DNA from: an uncultured Clostridium sp.
GTDB taxonomy: Bacteria > Bacillota > Clostridia > TANB77 > CAG-508
Length of the DNA: 20,119 nucleotides
NCBI GenBank assembly: GCA_900554635.1
Contig: USHY01000021.1
Location: 1-20,119 of the forward strand
Reading direction: 5' to 3'
Shown here piece by piece: positions 1 through 8,240 of the stretch; positions within the stretch are counted from its first letter, which is position 1, and the number at the start of each line of letters is the position of its first letter. Position numbers and translations under genes: made by a program. Under the pieces are notes generated by a model. That model searched no databases, had not been told where the DNA came from, and saw nothing but the letters and a program-made list of their open reading frames with translations.

Positions 1-55
<55 letters not shown>

Positions 56-62
56 TTATAAT

Positions 63-80
63 ATGCGTTTCACAACGCAT
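63..80 (-). other. hairpin in the tRNA-Arg 5' leader
   Basis: A perfect 7-bp inverted repeat (ATGCGTT at 63-69, AACGCAT at 74-80, 4-nt loop) lies between the predicted transcription start and the tRNA 5' end. The primary transcript would begin almost exactly with the stem. It may stabilise the precursor or present a 5' leader for RNase P. No function is shown. Confidence 0.5.
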
Positions 81-85
81 TTATA

Positions 86-114
86 ATTATACTCGTTTTT
101 AATTGTTTTTTCAA
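86..114 (-). promoter_or_regulatory. sigma-A-type promoter of tRNA-Arg
   Basis: On the minus strand a TTGAAA -35 box (109-114) is followed after 17 nt by a perfect TATAAT -10 box (86-91). The expected start is near base 79-80, about 25 nt before the tRNA. Confidence 0.75.
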
Positions 115-197
115 GTGTTTTTTATAATATTTTTGAGATATTCTATATATAAATATTATATGTTTTAATTTTGCAAAATATTCCAACTTTTCAAAAA

Positions 198-572
198 TTA
201 TTCAACCATTGCAATAACAGTGGCCACAGCATATTCTTTGCAGTGTGAAATGCTTATATCTATACTCTTTATCTGGTCAAATTTTACTTTTAGAAATTCA
301 ACTTTGGGATTCCCATTTTCATCGTTTACTACTTGAGCATCCTTCCAAGATATAGCAAACTTATCTGTCAAAAGCCCAGAAACAGCCTTGAAGATAGCTT
401 CTTTTGCAGCAAATCGGCCTGCATAATGAGTATATTTTGCATTGTGTTTACTTTCGCAATATTCAATTTCTGCTGGGGTGTATATTAATTTCAAAAAGCT
501 CTCTTGGCTTCTTTCTATTGATTTTTTAATTCTTTCTATCTCAATAATATCTGTTCCACACAAAATTCGCAT
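198..572 (-). CDS. acpS: holo-[acyl-carrier-protein] synthase
   Basis: AcpS transfers the 4'-phosphopantetheine arm from CoA to a serine of apo-acyl carrier protein, activating it for fatty acid synthesis in the cytoplasm. The 124-aa length is usual for the family. The N-terminal GTDIIEIERI motif carries the metal-binding Asp8. The central GRFAAKEAIFKA motif carries the conserved Glu near residue 58 and the Lys-rich CoA-binding region. The C-terminus has the ISHCKEYAVA strand. The ATG at 572 is preceded by GAGGGAG at good spacing. It lies about 65 nt after the WG-repeat gene, with a hairpin between them, so it may be transcribed by read-through. No strong promoter of its own is visible. Confidence 0.95.
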   Translation of the reverse strand: MRILCGTDIIEIERIKKSIERSQESFLKLIYTPAEIEYCESKHNAKYTHYAGRFAAKEAIFKAVSGLLTDKFAISWKDAQVVNDENGNPKVEFLKVKFDQIKSIDISISHCKEYAVATVIAMVE

Positions 573-599
573 TTTATTTTCTCCCTCTTTTATAATTAT

Positions 600-629
600 A
601 AGGGTTACTGTTTTTTATTAGTAACCCTT
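600..629 (-). terminator. hairpin between the WG-repeat gene and acpS, possible partial terminator
   Basis: A perfect 10-bp inverted repeat (AAGGGTTACT at 600-609 with AGTAACCCTT at 620-629) has a 10-nt loop. On the minus strand it is followed by TATAATTATA rather than a clean U tract, so it is a weak terminator or a processing or stability element upstream of acpS. Confidence 0.5.
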
Positions 630-637
630 TTATGATT

Positions 638-2128
638 TTACTTTGTATAATAAAATCCTTCATCTGCTAAGTGCCATTCTCCTATAAAGTCTACATATAT
701 GCTGTTATCTAAATTAACTTGTGGCTGAAGTACTACTTTTCCACCTTTGTCTATTGAACCCCATAGTCCATTTTGTTTTATTGCAGAATATCCAAATTGA
801 TTTTGTTCTTTTGCTTCATCATAAATACACTTTACTACTAAGTTTCCTTGGCTATCTGCAAAACCATATTTACCATCTTGTTTTGTTACAAATAAAGTAT
901 TTTGTGCTAATATGTTCGTTCTTTGTTTTTCTTCGAATTTGTATGTATAGTATTTATCTTGTCCATCTATTCTTGCCTTGATATAGTCTTTTTCAAATAC
1001 AAAAATTCCTTTTAGTTTTTCTGCTAAATTACTATCAAATAACACAGTTTCTGTTTCTGTTTTATCAGCTATTATTATATCTTTTTCTTCCCAATATGTC
1101 ATGCTTGAATATTCTATTGGAATTTGAACTATGTTGTCTGTATTTATTATTCCATATTTTGAATCTGATTTTGCTATGTAGTAAACTGAAAATGCGTATT
1201 GTAAGTCTTCATATGTTGCTGGTATTTTTACATCTCCTGCGGTTGTTATTATTCCGTATTTTCCATCTTTTTGTACTATTACATAATCTCCTTTTACATA
1301 AGAATAATCATCATAACTGTTATTTAAAATTTCACCTTTTTTGTTTATTAGGTTCCATTTATCATCAATTTTTACAGCATATAGTTCATTGCTGTTTATA
1401 TATTTAATTTCACTATAAGTTGGCTCCACTATTACTGTTCCACTGGTTGATATTATGCCTGATTTTCCGTTTTCATCTACTATTATATATTCGTTTTTAT
1501 ATCCTTCTTTTAATGTTTTGATATCACTATATTCAACCGGTACTATGGTTTGCCCAATATTGTTTATAACACCTACTAAGTTATCCTTTTTTACAACAAG
1601 GTTCTCTTCTACGCCTTTTAGGGTTGTTATATTATCATAAGTACAGTCTATAATTTTCTTTCCATCTAAATCTATTAAGCCATATTTCCCATTTTTAATA
1701 ACTCTTAATAAGTTTTTTTCATACCATATATTTTGTTTTGAATCGAAGTTTTCTATTATTTCTACTTTGTCATAATCTTTAAATAGTTCTTCCCCTTTAT
1801 TATTTATGACTTTTGTTTTATATTCACCTGTCTCATCGTTTACATTGTATGTACAAACAAATATTGGTTTTTCTGGGTTGGGTATTGTAATCATTTCATC
1901 ATATGTTGTGTCTACAACAAGTTCTCCCTTGTTGTTTATTACTCCCCATTTACCATTTTGATATGCAGAAATAAATGTTAGCTTTTCGGTTTGTATTTTT
2001 TCTGCTTCTTTACTTAGTATTTTATTTATTGTTATAACCACCATTATGAAAACAATTACTGTTATTATTGTGCCAAATACTTTTTTTAGGTTTAATTTTG
2101 GTTCATCATATCTTTTACCTTTTCCCAT
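638..2128 (-). CDS. membrane-anchored WG-repeat protein
   Basis: 496 aa. A short basic N-terminus is followed by one hydrophobic segment (about residues 17-38, VFGTIITVIVFIMVVITI), predicted to be a signal anchor with the rest outside the membrane. The remainder is about nine degenerate WG repeats of 40-55 aa, each starting with a motif such as GKWGVINNKGE or GKYGLIDLDGK and ending with an aromatic-acidic motif such as TYDEM or TYDNI. WG (KWG) repeats are thought to fold as beta-rich units. Their ligand is generally unknown, so no function is assigned. The ATG at 2128 follows TGAGGT. Only 15 nt separate it from the thrS stop, so it is probably co-transcribed with thrS. Confidence 0.85.
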   Translation of the reverse strand: MGKGKRYDEPKLNLKKVFGTIITVIVFIMVVITINKILSKEAEKIQTEKLTFISAYQNGKWGVINNKGELVVDTTYDEMITIPNPEKPIFVCTYNVNDETGEYKTKVINNKGEELFKDYDKVEIIENFDSKQNIWYEKNLLRVIKNGKYGLIDLDGKKIIDCTYDNITTLKGVEENLVVKKDNLVGVINNIGQTIVPVEYSDIKTLKEGYKNEYIIVDENGKSGIISTSGTVIVEPTYSEIKYINSNELYAVKIDDKWNLINKKGEILNNSYDDYSYVKGDYVIVQKDGKYGIITTAGDVKIPATYEDLQYAFSVYYIAKSDSKYGIINTDNIVQIPIEYSSMTYWEEKDIIIADKTETETVLFDSNLAEKLKGIFVFEKDYIKARIDGQDKYYTYKFEEKQRTNILAQNTLFVTKQDGKYGFADSQGNLVVKCIYDEAKEQNQFGYSAIKQNGLWGSIDKGGKVVLQPQVNLDNSIYVDFIGEWHLADEGFYYTK

Positions 2129-2143
2129 AATTCATACCTCATT

Positions 2144-3913
2144 TTATTTATATTTTTTCACTTCTTCAAATATTTTGCTTACAAATTCATTTATTTTCAT
2201 TTGTCCAAGATCTCCTTCTTTTCTTGAACGAACTCCTACTGCATTTGCTTCAATTTCTTTATCTCCTAAAATCAACATATATGGTACTTTTTGCATAGTT
2301 GCTTCTCTTATTTTATATCCGATTTTTTCATCTCTTTCATCTAATTCCACTCTTATATCGTTATCCTCTAGTTCTTGTTTTACTTTTTCAGCATATTCTC
2401 TATGTGATTCTGATATTGGTAAAATTTTAACTTGAACTGGTGCAAGCCATGTTGGAAGTATTCCTTTTGTTTCTTCTAAATAGTATGCTATAAATCTATC
2501 TATACTTCCTAAAATTGCTCTATGAAGAACTACAGGTGTTTTTCTAGCTCCATCTTTGTCTATGTATGATAGATTAAATTTCATTGGTAAGCAGAAATCT
2601 AGTTGGCATGTAGATAATGTATATTCATTTCCAACTGCTGGTTTTACTTGAACATCTAGTTTTGGTCCGTAAAATGCTGCTTCTCCTATTTTTTCAACAT
2701 AGTCTATTCCTATATCATCTAATACTTGTCTTAGTGTGTTTTCTGCACTATCCCACATTTGGTCATCTGGATGATATTTTACTTTATCATTAGGGTCTCT
2801 TAATGATAGTTCAAAATGATAATCTGTTATATTTAATTCTTTATATACTTCAAGAATTAGGTCAACTACTGATTTGAATTCTGATTCTATTTGTTCAGGT
2901 GTTACAAAAAGGTGTGCATCGTTTTGGCAGAATGTTCTTACTCTTTCAATTCCTTTTAATGTTCCACTTGATTCGAATCTGCAGTCTCTTGCAATTTCTC
3001 CTATTCTAATTGGTAAGTCTCTATATGAGTGAATTGTGTTTGCATATATCATCATGTGATGTGGACAATTCATTGGTCTTAGAACAAATTCTTCTCCTTC
3101 AACTTCCATTTTAGGGAACATATTATCTTTATAGTGATCCCAGTGTCCTGATGTTTTGTATAGTTCTACTGATGCAAGTGGTGGTGTTAATACATGTTTG
3201 TAGTCTAATTTTCTTTCTTTTCTTTTTATATAATTTTCTAGAAGTTCCCATACTACATATCCGTTTGGTAAATACATTGGTAGTCCTTTTCCCACTAAGT
3301 CGTGTGTCATAAATATGTTTAATTCTTTTCCAAGTTTTCTATGGTCTCTTTGTTTTGCTTCTTCTAGTTTTTTTAAATAATCTTCAAGTTCTGATGCTTT
3401 TGGGAAAGATATTCCATAAACCCTTTGAAGTGATTTGTTTTTTGAATCTCCTCTCCAATATGCTGCTGATTTTGATGTTAATTTAATTGCTTTAACTTTT
3501 CCTGTTGATGGTAAATGTGGTCCACGGCATAAGTCAACAAATTCACCTTGTTTGTAGAATGATATTACTTCACCTTCTGGTAATTCCTTGATTAATTCGA
3601 CTTTATATGGTTCTTCTCTTTCTTCCATTAATTTTATTGCTTCTTCTCTTGGAAGTTCAAATCTTTCAATTTTTAAATCTTCTTTTATTATTTTTTTCAT
3701 TTCAGCTTCTAATGCTTCAATATCCTCTTCTGTGAAAGGATTTTCTGTATCAAAATCATAGAAAAATCCTTTTTCTATTGCTGGTCCTATTGTTAATTTT
3801 GTTGATGGATATAGTCTTTTAACAGCTTGTGCTAAAATATGTGCTGTTGTATGCCAATACATACTTTCTTCAACTTCCATTGTTTTTCCACCATCTAATT
3901 TTATTCTAAACAT
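2144..3913 (-). CDS. thrS: threonyl-tRNA synthetase lacking the TGS domain
   Basis: This enzyme charges tRNA-Thr with threonine. The protein is 589 aa, against about 640 for the usual bacterial enzyme. The editing (SAD) domain starts almost at once, with HTTAH (residues 21-25) and CRGPH (129-133) intact. The class II catalytic core has the three zinc ligands C283 (in MNCPHH), H334 (in FCQNDAH) and H464 (in VVLHRAILGS), with motif 2 (GIERVRTF) and motif 3 (LHRAILGSIDRF). The C-terminal anticodon-binding domain runs from about residue 485. The N-terminal TGS domain (about 60 aa) is reduced to some 16 residues resembling its first hairpin. The ATG at 3913 has AAGGAGAG at proper spacing, and the preceding gene ends 12 nt upstream, so no longer N-terminus is possible. 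No T-box leader is present. Confidence 0.97.
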   Translation of the reverse strand: MFRIKLDGGKTMEVEESMYWHTTAHILAQAVKRLYPSTKLTIGPAIEKGFFYDFDTENPFTEEDIEALEAEMKKIIKEDLKIERFELPREEAIKLMEEREEPYKVELIKELPEGEVISFYKQGEFVDLCRGPHLPSTGKVKAIKLTSKSAAYWRGDSKNKSLQRVYGISFPKASELEDYLKKLEEAKQRDHRKLGKELNIFMTHDLVGKGLPMYLPNGYVVWELLENYIKRKERKLDYKHVLTPPLASVELYKTSGHWDHYKDNMFPKMEVEGEEFVLRPMNCPHHMMIYANTIHSYRDLPIRIGEIARDCRFESSGTLKGIERVRTFCQNDAHLFVTPEQIESEFKSVVDLILEVYKELNITDYHFELSLRDPNDKVKYHPDDQMWDSAENTLRQVLDDIGIDYVEKIGEAAFYGPKLDVQVKPAVGNEYTLSTCQLDFCLPMKFNLSYIDKDGARKTPVVLHRAILGSIDRFIAYYLEETKGILPTWLAPVQVKILPISESHREYAEKVKQELEDNDIRVELDERDEKIGYKIREATMQKVPYMLILGDKEIEANAVGVRSRKEGDLGQMKINEFVSKIFEEVKKYK

Positions 3914-3925
3914 AATTATCTCTCC

Positions 3926-4529
3926 TTATTTTTCATATACTTCCTTTGAAACGATTTTTGTAAGTGCCATAATTACTGCATATTCTTCTAGTTCGTCTCT
4001 ATATATTCTGCCATTTGTAAGCACTCCTATTGCTCCTTTTCTTCCTTTGGCAGTGTTTCCAAAAATATCATGCATGTATCCTATTTCTTCTCCTTGAAGT
4101 ACTCTATCTACTGCATTTTGTGGATATTCAAATGATGGACTAAACCCTACATAAAAGTTTTTACCATCATAAATTGCACAAATGCTTGAGTCCATATATT
4201 TAGTATCTACTTCAGCAACCGGATACATTCCTGCTTCAATTCCAACTCCAAAGTCACATGTGCCGGCATCTCTCCTCTGCATGTTCAAAAGCATTTTTAG
4301 CCCTATTCTTAGCACCTCTAATTGTTTCTTCCATGCTTAAAGGATTACAAGAAACTCCAGAAAATCTATCCTTATCTTGTCCTACTTTATCATCAAGCCT
4401 TACTTCTTTAGGCATAATCATATATTCAACCTTATCACTTTCCCCAACCCAAAGTTCTGGGTACCTAGAAAAAGCCCTTGTAATTGCGGTTATTTTTGGT
4501 ACACTTCTACTTCCAATTGAAACTAACAT
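3926..4529 (-). CDS. DUF84-family inosine/xanthosine triphosphatase, split by a +1 frame break
   Basis: The family (YjjX-like, DUF84) hydrolyses non-canonical purine triphosphates such as ITP and XTP to keep the nucleotide pool clean. The first part (4529 down to about 4266, starting MLVSIGSRSVPKITAI) holds the N-terminal strand and the EETIRGAKNRAKNAF helix. The second part, in the +1 frame and ending at 3926, holds CDFGVGIEAG, CAIYDG and GAIGVLTNGR, all typical of the family. The first frame stops at 4254-4256. The second frame is open back to 4315, so the shift lies between these points. The in-frame CGG at 4265-4263 lies inside: skipping its C gives Cys88-Gly-Thr-Cys-Asp-Phe and a complete 200-aa protein. 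Start ATG 4529 follows AGAGGG. It is first in an operon with thrS. It may be a pseudogene, a sequencing indel or recoding. Confidence 0.8.
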
Positions 4530-4553
4530 TTTTCCCTCTTTTCCTACTAATTT

Positions 4554-4581
4554 ATTATACTACAAAATCGCCTAAAGTCAA
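4554..4581 (-). promoter_or_regulatory. sigma-A-type promoter of the DUF84-thrS-WG operon
   Basis: On the minus strand TTGACT (4576-4581) and TATAAT (4554-4559) are separated by 16 nt. The -35 box lies in the loop side of the typA terminator hairpin. The expected leader before the ATG at 4529 is very short (about 20 nt). Confidence 0.7.
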
Positions 4582-4598
4582 TTACTTTAAGCGATTTT
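4564..4598 (-). terminator. typA terminator hairpin
   Basis: Directly after the typA stop, AAAATCGC (4564-4571) pairs with GCGATTTT (4591-4598), with a further inner stem formed by TAAAGT and ACTTTA. The minus strand then reads GTAGTATAATAAATT, so the U tract is only the four T of the stem base. It overlaps the downstream promoter. Confidence 0.6.
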
Positions 4599-4607
4599 GA
4601 ATTAAAT

Positions 4608-6428
4608 TTATGCTTTTTTTGCTCTTGCTGCTAGTCTTTCTCTTGTTTTGGTGTCTAGTATTTTCTTTCTTAATCTGATATTTTTTGGTGTTATTTCAAC
4701 TAATTCATCTTCTTCAATGAATTCAATTGCTTTTTCTAGTGACATTTGGATTGGTGGTACTAGTCTTAACGCATCATCTGAACCTGAAGCTCTTGTGTTT
4801 GTTAAGTGTTTTTCTTTACATACATTTATTGATATGTCTTCATTTCTTGCATTTATTCCAACTATCATACCTTCATATACTTCTACACCTGCACCAATGA
4901 ATAGCTCTCCTCTTTCTTGTGCATTGTATAATCCATAAGTTACTGATACTCCTGGTTCGAATGCTACTAGAACTCCTCTTGTTCTTGATTGAATATCACC
5001 CTTGAATGGTTCATAACAGTCGAATATGCTGTTCATTGTTCCTGAACCTTTTGTGTCTGTTAAGAATTCTGTTCTATATCCTATTATTCCTCTTGCTGGA
5101 ATTTTGAATTCTATTTTTGTATGGCCTGCTTCTGCTGGTTCCATGTTTACCATTTCAGCTCTTCTTCTTCCTAGTTTTTCAATAACTGTTCCAATTGATT
5201 CGTCTGGAACATTTACAACTAGTCTTTCCATTGGCTCGCATTTTACACCATCAATTTCTTTTATAATTACTTTTGGTCTTGATACTAATAGTTCAAAACC
5301 TTCTCTTCTCATTGTTTCTATTAATACTGATAAATGTAATTCTCCACGTCCACATACTTCAAAACTATCTGCTGAGTCTGTTTCTTTTACTCTTAAGCTT
5401 ACATTTCTTTCAAGCTCTTTAAATAGTCTATCTCTAATGTGTCTTGATGTTACAAATTCTCCTTCTTTTCCTGCTAACGGTCCATTGTTTACTGAGAATG
5501 TCATTGATACTGTTGGTTCATCGATGTCTACAAATGGAATTTTTTCTACATTTGCTGGGTCGCAAATTGTATCTCCTATATTTATATCTGCAATACCTGA
5601 TATTTCAACTATATCTCCTGCTTCAGCTTCATCTACTTCAACCTTTTTTAGGCCCATGTATGTGAATAATTTTGCGATTTTGCCTTGGATGTTTTTGTCA
5701 TTTTTACATACTGTTACAGGCATTCCTGATTTTATAATTCCTCTTTCTATTCTTCCTACTGCTAGTCTTCCTAAATAATCATCATATTCTATATTTGATA
5801 CAAGCATTTGTGCTGTGCCATTTGGATTGCATTTTGGTGGTTCAATTGTGTTTACTATTGTTTCAAATATACATTTTACATTGTCTGATTCCTCATCTAA
5901 ACTCATTTTTGCTATTCCATTTTTTGCTGATGCGTATATAACTGGGAAATCAAGTTGTTCATCTGTTGCATTTAGCTCTATGAATAATTCAAGAACTTCA
6001 TCAACAACTTTTGCAGGATTTGCTCCTGGTCTGTCTATTTTGTTTATAACAACAATTGGTTTTAAGTTAAGTGCTAGAGATTTTTTCAAAACTTCTCTTG
6101 TTTGAGGCATTGCACCCTCAAAAGCATCAACTAAAAGAAGTACACCATCAACCATTTTTAGAACTCTTTCAACTTCTCCCCCAAAATCAGCATGGCCTGG
6201 AGTATCTACTATATTTATTTTTACATCATTATACATTACAGATGTATTTTTTGCGAGTATAGTTATTCCTCTTTCTTTTTCTATTGCGTTTGAGTCCATT
6301 ACTCTTTCTGCTACTTGTTCATTTGTTCTAAATGTTCCACTTTGTCTTAATAGAGCATCCACTAGAGTAGTTTTTCCATGGTCAACGTGTGCAATTATTG
6401 CTACATTTCTTATTTTTTCGTTATTCAT
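4608..6428 (-). CDS. typA: ribosome-binding GTPase TypA/BipA
   Basis: TypA/BipA is a translational GTPase of the EF-G family that binds the 70S ribosome and helps 50S assembly and stress adaptation. The 606-aa length is standard. The G domain shows G1 AHVDHGKTT (about residues 13-21), the RGITI switch I motif, G3 DTPGHADFGGEV, G4 NKIDRPGA and G5 YASAKNG. Domain II (IGRIERGIIKSG-like) follows, then the two alpha/beta domains with CGRGELHLSVL and ARGIIGYRTEF, and the family-specific C-terminus. The ATG at 6428 is preceded by AAAAGGAAGG. It follows tsf with a hairpin between them, and no clear separate promoter was seen, so it may be reached by read-through. Confidence 0.97.
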   Translation of the reverse strand: MNNEKIRNVAIIAHVDHGKTTLVDALLRQSGTFRTNEQVAERVMDSNAIEKERGITILAKNTSVMYNDVKINIVDTPGHADFGGEVERVLKMVDGVLLLVDAFEGAMPQTREVLKKSLALNLKPIVVINKIDRPGANPAKVVDEVLELFIELNATDEQLDFPVIYASAKNGIAKMSLDEESDNVKCIFETIVNTIEPPKCNPNGTAQMLVSNIEYDDYLGRLAVGRIERGIIKSGMPVTVCKNDKNIQGKIAKLFTYMGLKKVEVDEAEAGDIVEISGIADINIGDTICDPANVEKIPFVDIDEPTVSMTFSVNNGPLAGKEGEFVTSRHIRDRLFKELERNVSLRVKETDSADSFEVCGRGELHLSVLIETMRREGFELLVSRPKVIIKEIDGVKCEPMERLVVNVPDESIGTVIEKLGRRRAEMVNMEPAEAGHTKIEFKIPARGIIGYRTEFLTDTKGSGTMNSIFDCYEPFKGDIQSRTRGVLVAFEPGVSVTYGLYNAQERGELFIGAGVEVYEGMIVGINARNEDISINVCKEKHLTNTRASGSDDALRLVPPIQMSLEKAIEFIEEDELVEITPKNIRLRKKILDTKTRERLAARAKKA

Positions 6429-6455
6429 ACATTTTCCTTCCTTTTAAAAATTACA

Positions 6456-6479
6456 AAGGCAGGTTTAAATTCCTGCCTT
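6456..6479 (-). terminator. tsf terminator
   Basis: A perfect 8-bp stem (AAGGCAGG 6456-6463, CCTGCCTT 6472-6479) with an 8-nt AT loop stands after the tsf stop. On the minus strand it is followed by TGTAATTTTT, an imperfect U tract, so some read-through into typA is plausible. Confidence 0.65.
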
Positions 6480-6491
6480 ATATTTTTTGAT

Positions 6492-7370
6492 TTACTTAAT
6501 TTGTTTTGCAACCTCTTCTGCGAAGTTTTCTTCTCTTTTTTGTAATCCTTCTCCTTTTTCAAATCTTACAAATCTAACAATTTCGGCATCTTTTTGTTTT
6601 AATAGTTCGCTTATCTTTATGTCTGGATTTTTAACGAATGGTTGGTCTACTAAACAAATTTCTCCATAGAATTTTCCAATTCTTCCTTTTACCATTTTTT
6701 CAGCTATTGCTTCTGGTTTACCTTCGTTCATAGCTTGAGCTTTTAATATTTCCATCTCATGAGCTACAACATCTTCAGGAACTTCTGCTTCATTTAAGTA
6801 TTCAGGTCTAGCTGCTGCAATTTGCATACATACATCTCTTGCAACTTCTGATGTTCCTTTTGTAAATTCAACCATAACACCAATTTTTCCATCTCCATGT
6901 GTATATGTTTCAATTAAACCAGATGTTTCAAATCTTGCAAATCTTCTTATTGTCATGTTTTCACCAATTGTTGCTATTTTATCTGTTAAGATATCTTTTA
7001 TTGTTTTGCTTTCATCAGATAATGCTTTTTGTTCTAATAATTCTTCAACTGTTGCTGGATTTTTTACAGCTATATGTTTTGCTGTATCTGCAACAAACTT
7101 TCTGAATTCTTCGTTTTTAGCAACGAAGTCTGTTTCTGCATTTACTTCAAGAACAACTCCTAGTTTTTTGTCTTCTGCTAAATAGCAGTAAACTAATCCT
7201 TCTGCAGCAATTCTATCAGATTTTTTTGCTGCTTTTGTTATTCCTCTTTCACGTAATAATTCTGCAGCTTTTTCCATATCTCCATCTGTTTCTGTTAAAA
7301 CTTTTTTGCAGTCCATCATGCCTGCACCTGTTTTTTCTCTTAATTCTTTTACTAAACTTGCTGTAATCAT
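6492..7370 (-). CDS. tsf: elongation factor Ts
   Basis: EF-Ts is the guanine nucleotide exchange factor that recycles EF-Tu from the GDP to the GTP form. The 292-aa protein opens with the UBA-like domain (VKELREKTGAGMMDCKKVL), followed by the conserved AAEGLV and NAETDFVAKNEEF motifs of the core, which contact EF-Tu. The C-terminal part has QIAAARPEYL and the lysine-rich end. The ATG at 7370 follows AAAGGAGG. It lies 24 nt downstream of rpsB, the standard bacterial rpsB-tsf pairing, and shares its promoter. Confidence 0.97.
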   Translation of the reverse strand: MITASLVKELREKTGAGMMDCKKVLTETDGDMEKAAELLRERGITKAAKKSDRIAAEGLVYCYLAEDKKLGVVLEVNAETDFVAKNEEFRKFVADTAKHIAVKNPATVEELLEQKALSDESKTIKDILTDKIATIGENMTIRRFARFETSGLIETYTHGDGKIGVMVEFTKGTSEVARDVCMQIAAARPEYLNEAEVPEDVVAHEMEILKAQAMNEGKPEAIAEKMVKGRIGKFYGEICLVDQPFVKNPDIKISELLKQKDAEIVRFVRFEKGEGLQKREENFAEEVAKQIK

Positions 7371-7394
7371 TTATAGTTCCTCCTTTTAAATTAA

Positions 7395-8165
7395 TTATTC
7401 GTTACTTTCTGCAACTACTTCTTCCATGCTTTTTTCTTCTTCAGCAACTGGTTCTTGTGTTTCTGATGTTGCTTCAAGAATTTCACCTTGTTTTCCTTCT
7501 ATAACTGCATTTGCCATTACGTCTGTAATTAATTTTACAGCACGAATTGCATCATCATTTCCTGGAATTGGGTAATCAACATCAACTGGGCTGCAGTTTG
7601 TATCTACTAATCCTATAACTGGAATTCCTAATTTTTTAGCTTCTAATACTGCTATTCTTTCATTTTTTGGGTCTACTACGAAAATTGCTCCTGGTAGTTT
7701 TGTCATTTCTTTAATTCCACCTAGGTTTTTTTCTAGTTTTTCCATTTCATTTTTTAATTTTGCTACTTCTTTTTTAGGTAAAACATCAAATGTTCCATCT
7801 TGTTCCATAGCTTCTAATTTTTTTAATCTTTCAATTCTTGTTCTGATTGTTTTGAAGTTTGTAAGCATTCCACCTAACCATCTTTGGTCAACATAGAACA
7901 TACCGCTCTTTTCAGCAGCTTCTTTAACACATTCTTGTGCTTGTTTCTTTGTTCCTATAAATAGAATATCTTGTCCTTCTTCTGCTAATTCCTTTACGAA
8001 TGCATAAGCTTCATCAATCTTCTTTGATGTCTTTTGTAAATCGATAATATGGATACCATTTCTAGCTTGATAAATATACTCAGCCATCTTAGGGTCCCAT
8101 CTCTTTGTTTGGTGTCCAAAATGTACACCTGCTTCAAGTAATTGTTTCATTGCAACTACTGCCAT
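7395..8165 (-). CDS. rpsB: 30S ribosomal protein S2
   Basis: S2 joins the small ribosomal subunit late and is needed for binding of S1-type proteins and for initiation. The 256-aa protein has the family signatures LLEAGVHFGHQTKRWDPKM near the N-terminus, the DQRWLGGMLTNFKTI motif, and PGAIFVVDP and VDTNCSPVDVDYPIPGNDDA in the second half. A Glu-rich tail (EEVVAESNE) ends it. The ATG at 8165 has AAGGAGG 8 nt upstream. A strong promoter and a roughly 120-nt leader precede it. The leader carries a small hairpin and a possible 9-codon ORF and may be regulatory, as rpsB leaders are in several bacteria. Confidence 0.98.
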   Translation of the reverse strand: MAVVAMKQLLEAGVHFGHQTKRWDPKMAEYIYQARNGIHIIDLQKTSKKIDEAYAFVKELAEEGQDILFIGTKKQAQECVKEAAEKSGMFYVDQRWLGGMLTNFKTIRTRIERLKKLEAMEQDGTFDVLPKKEVAKLKNEMEKLEKNLGGIKEMTKLPGAIFVVDPKNERIAVLEAKKLGIPVIGLVDTNCSPVDVDYPIPGNDDAIRAVKLITDVMANAVIEGKQGEILEATSETQEPVAEEEKSMEEVVAESNE

Positions 8166-8185
8166 AATTCATTCCTCCTTGTTTT

Positions 8186-8215
8186 TTACCTCCGCAAAAT
8201 TGTCAAAACGCTCAT
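8186..8215 (-). CDS. possible 9-codon upstream ORF in the rpsB leader
   Basis: ATG at 8215 opens MSVLTILRR and stops at TAA 8186-8188. It has a fitting GAGG sequence 5 nt upstream (GTGAGGTGTTT before the ATG). Its last two sense codons are CGG AGG, the first being almost absent from the genes in this window. The same bases form a GGAGG sequence 20 nt before the rpsB start, so this could instead be a second, standby Shine-Dalgarno sequence. Translation is not shown. Confidence 0.3.
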   Translation of the reverse strand: MSVLTILRR

Positions 8216-8229
8216 AAACACCTCACAAA

Positions 8230-8240
8230 CTCCTTTGGAG
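8230..8240 (-). other. small hairpin in the rpsB leader
   Basis: CTCC-AAA-GGAG on the minus strand forms a 4-bp stem with a 3-nt loop just before the uORF binding site. The GGAG arm could otherwise act as a Shine-Dalgarno sequence, so it may modulate access. No known ribosomal-protein leader family was recognised. Confidence 0.3.

Noticed and set aside
124..159. 9-bp AT-only inverted repeat after acpS as a terminator
   Set aside because: The stem has no G-C pairs and on the minus strand is followed by A, not U. Such repeats are expected by chance here.
4530..4607. T-box riboswitch for thrS
   Set aside because: The leader is only about 20 nt after the promoter, and no specifier loop or T-box sequence is present.
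5026..5778. Open plus-strand frame of 250 codons
   Set aside because: It lies fully antisense to typA, has no ribosome binding site or recognisable motif, and has the Ser/Leu-rich composition typical of a shadow frame.
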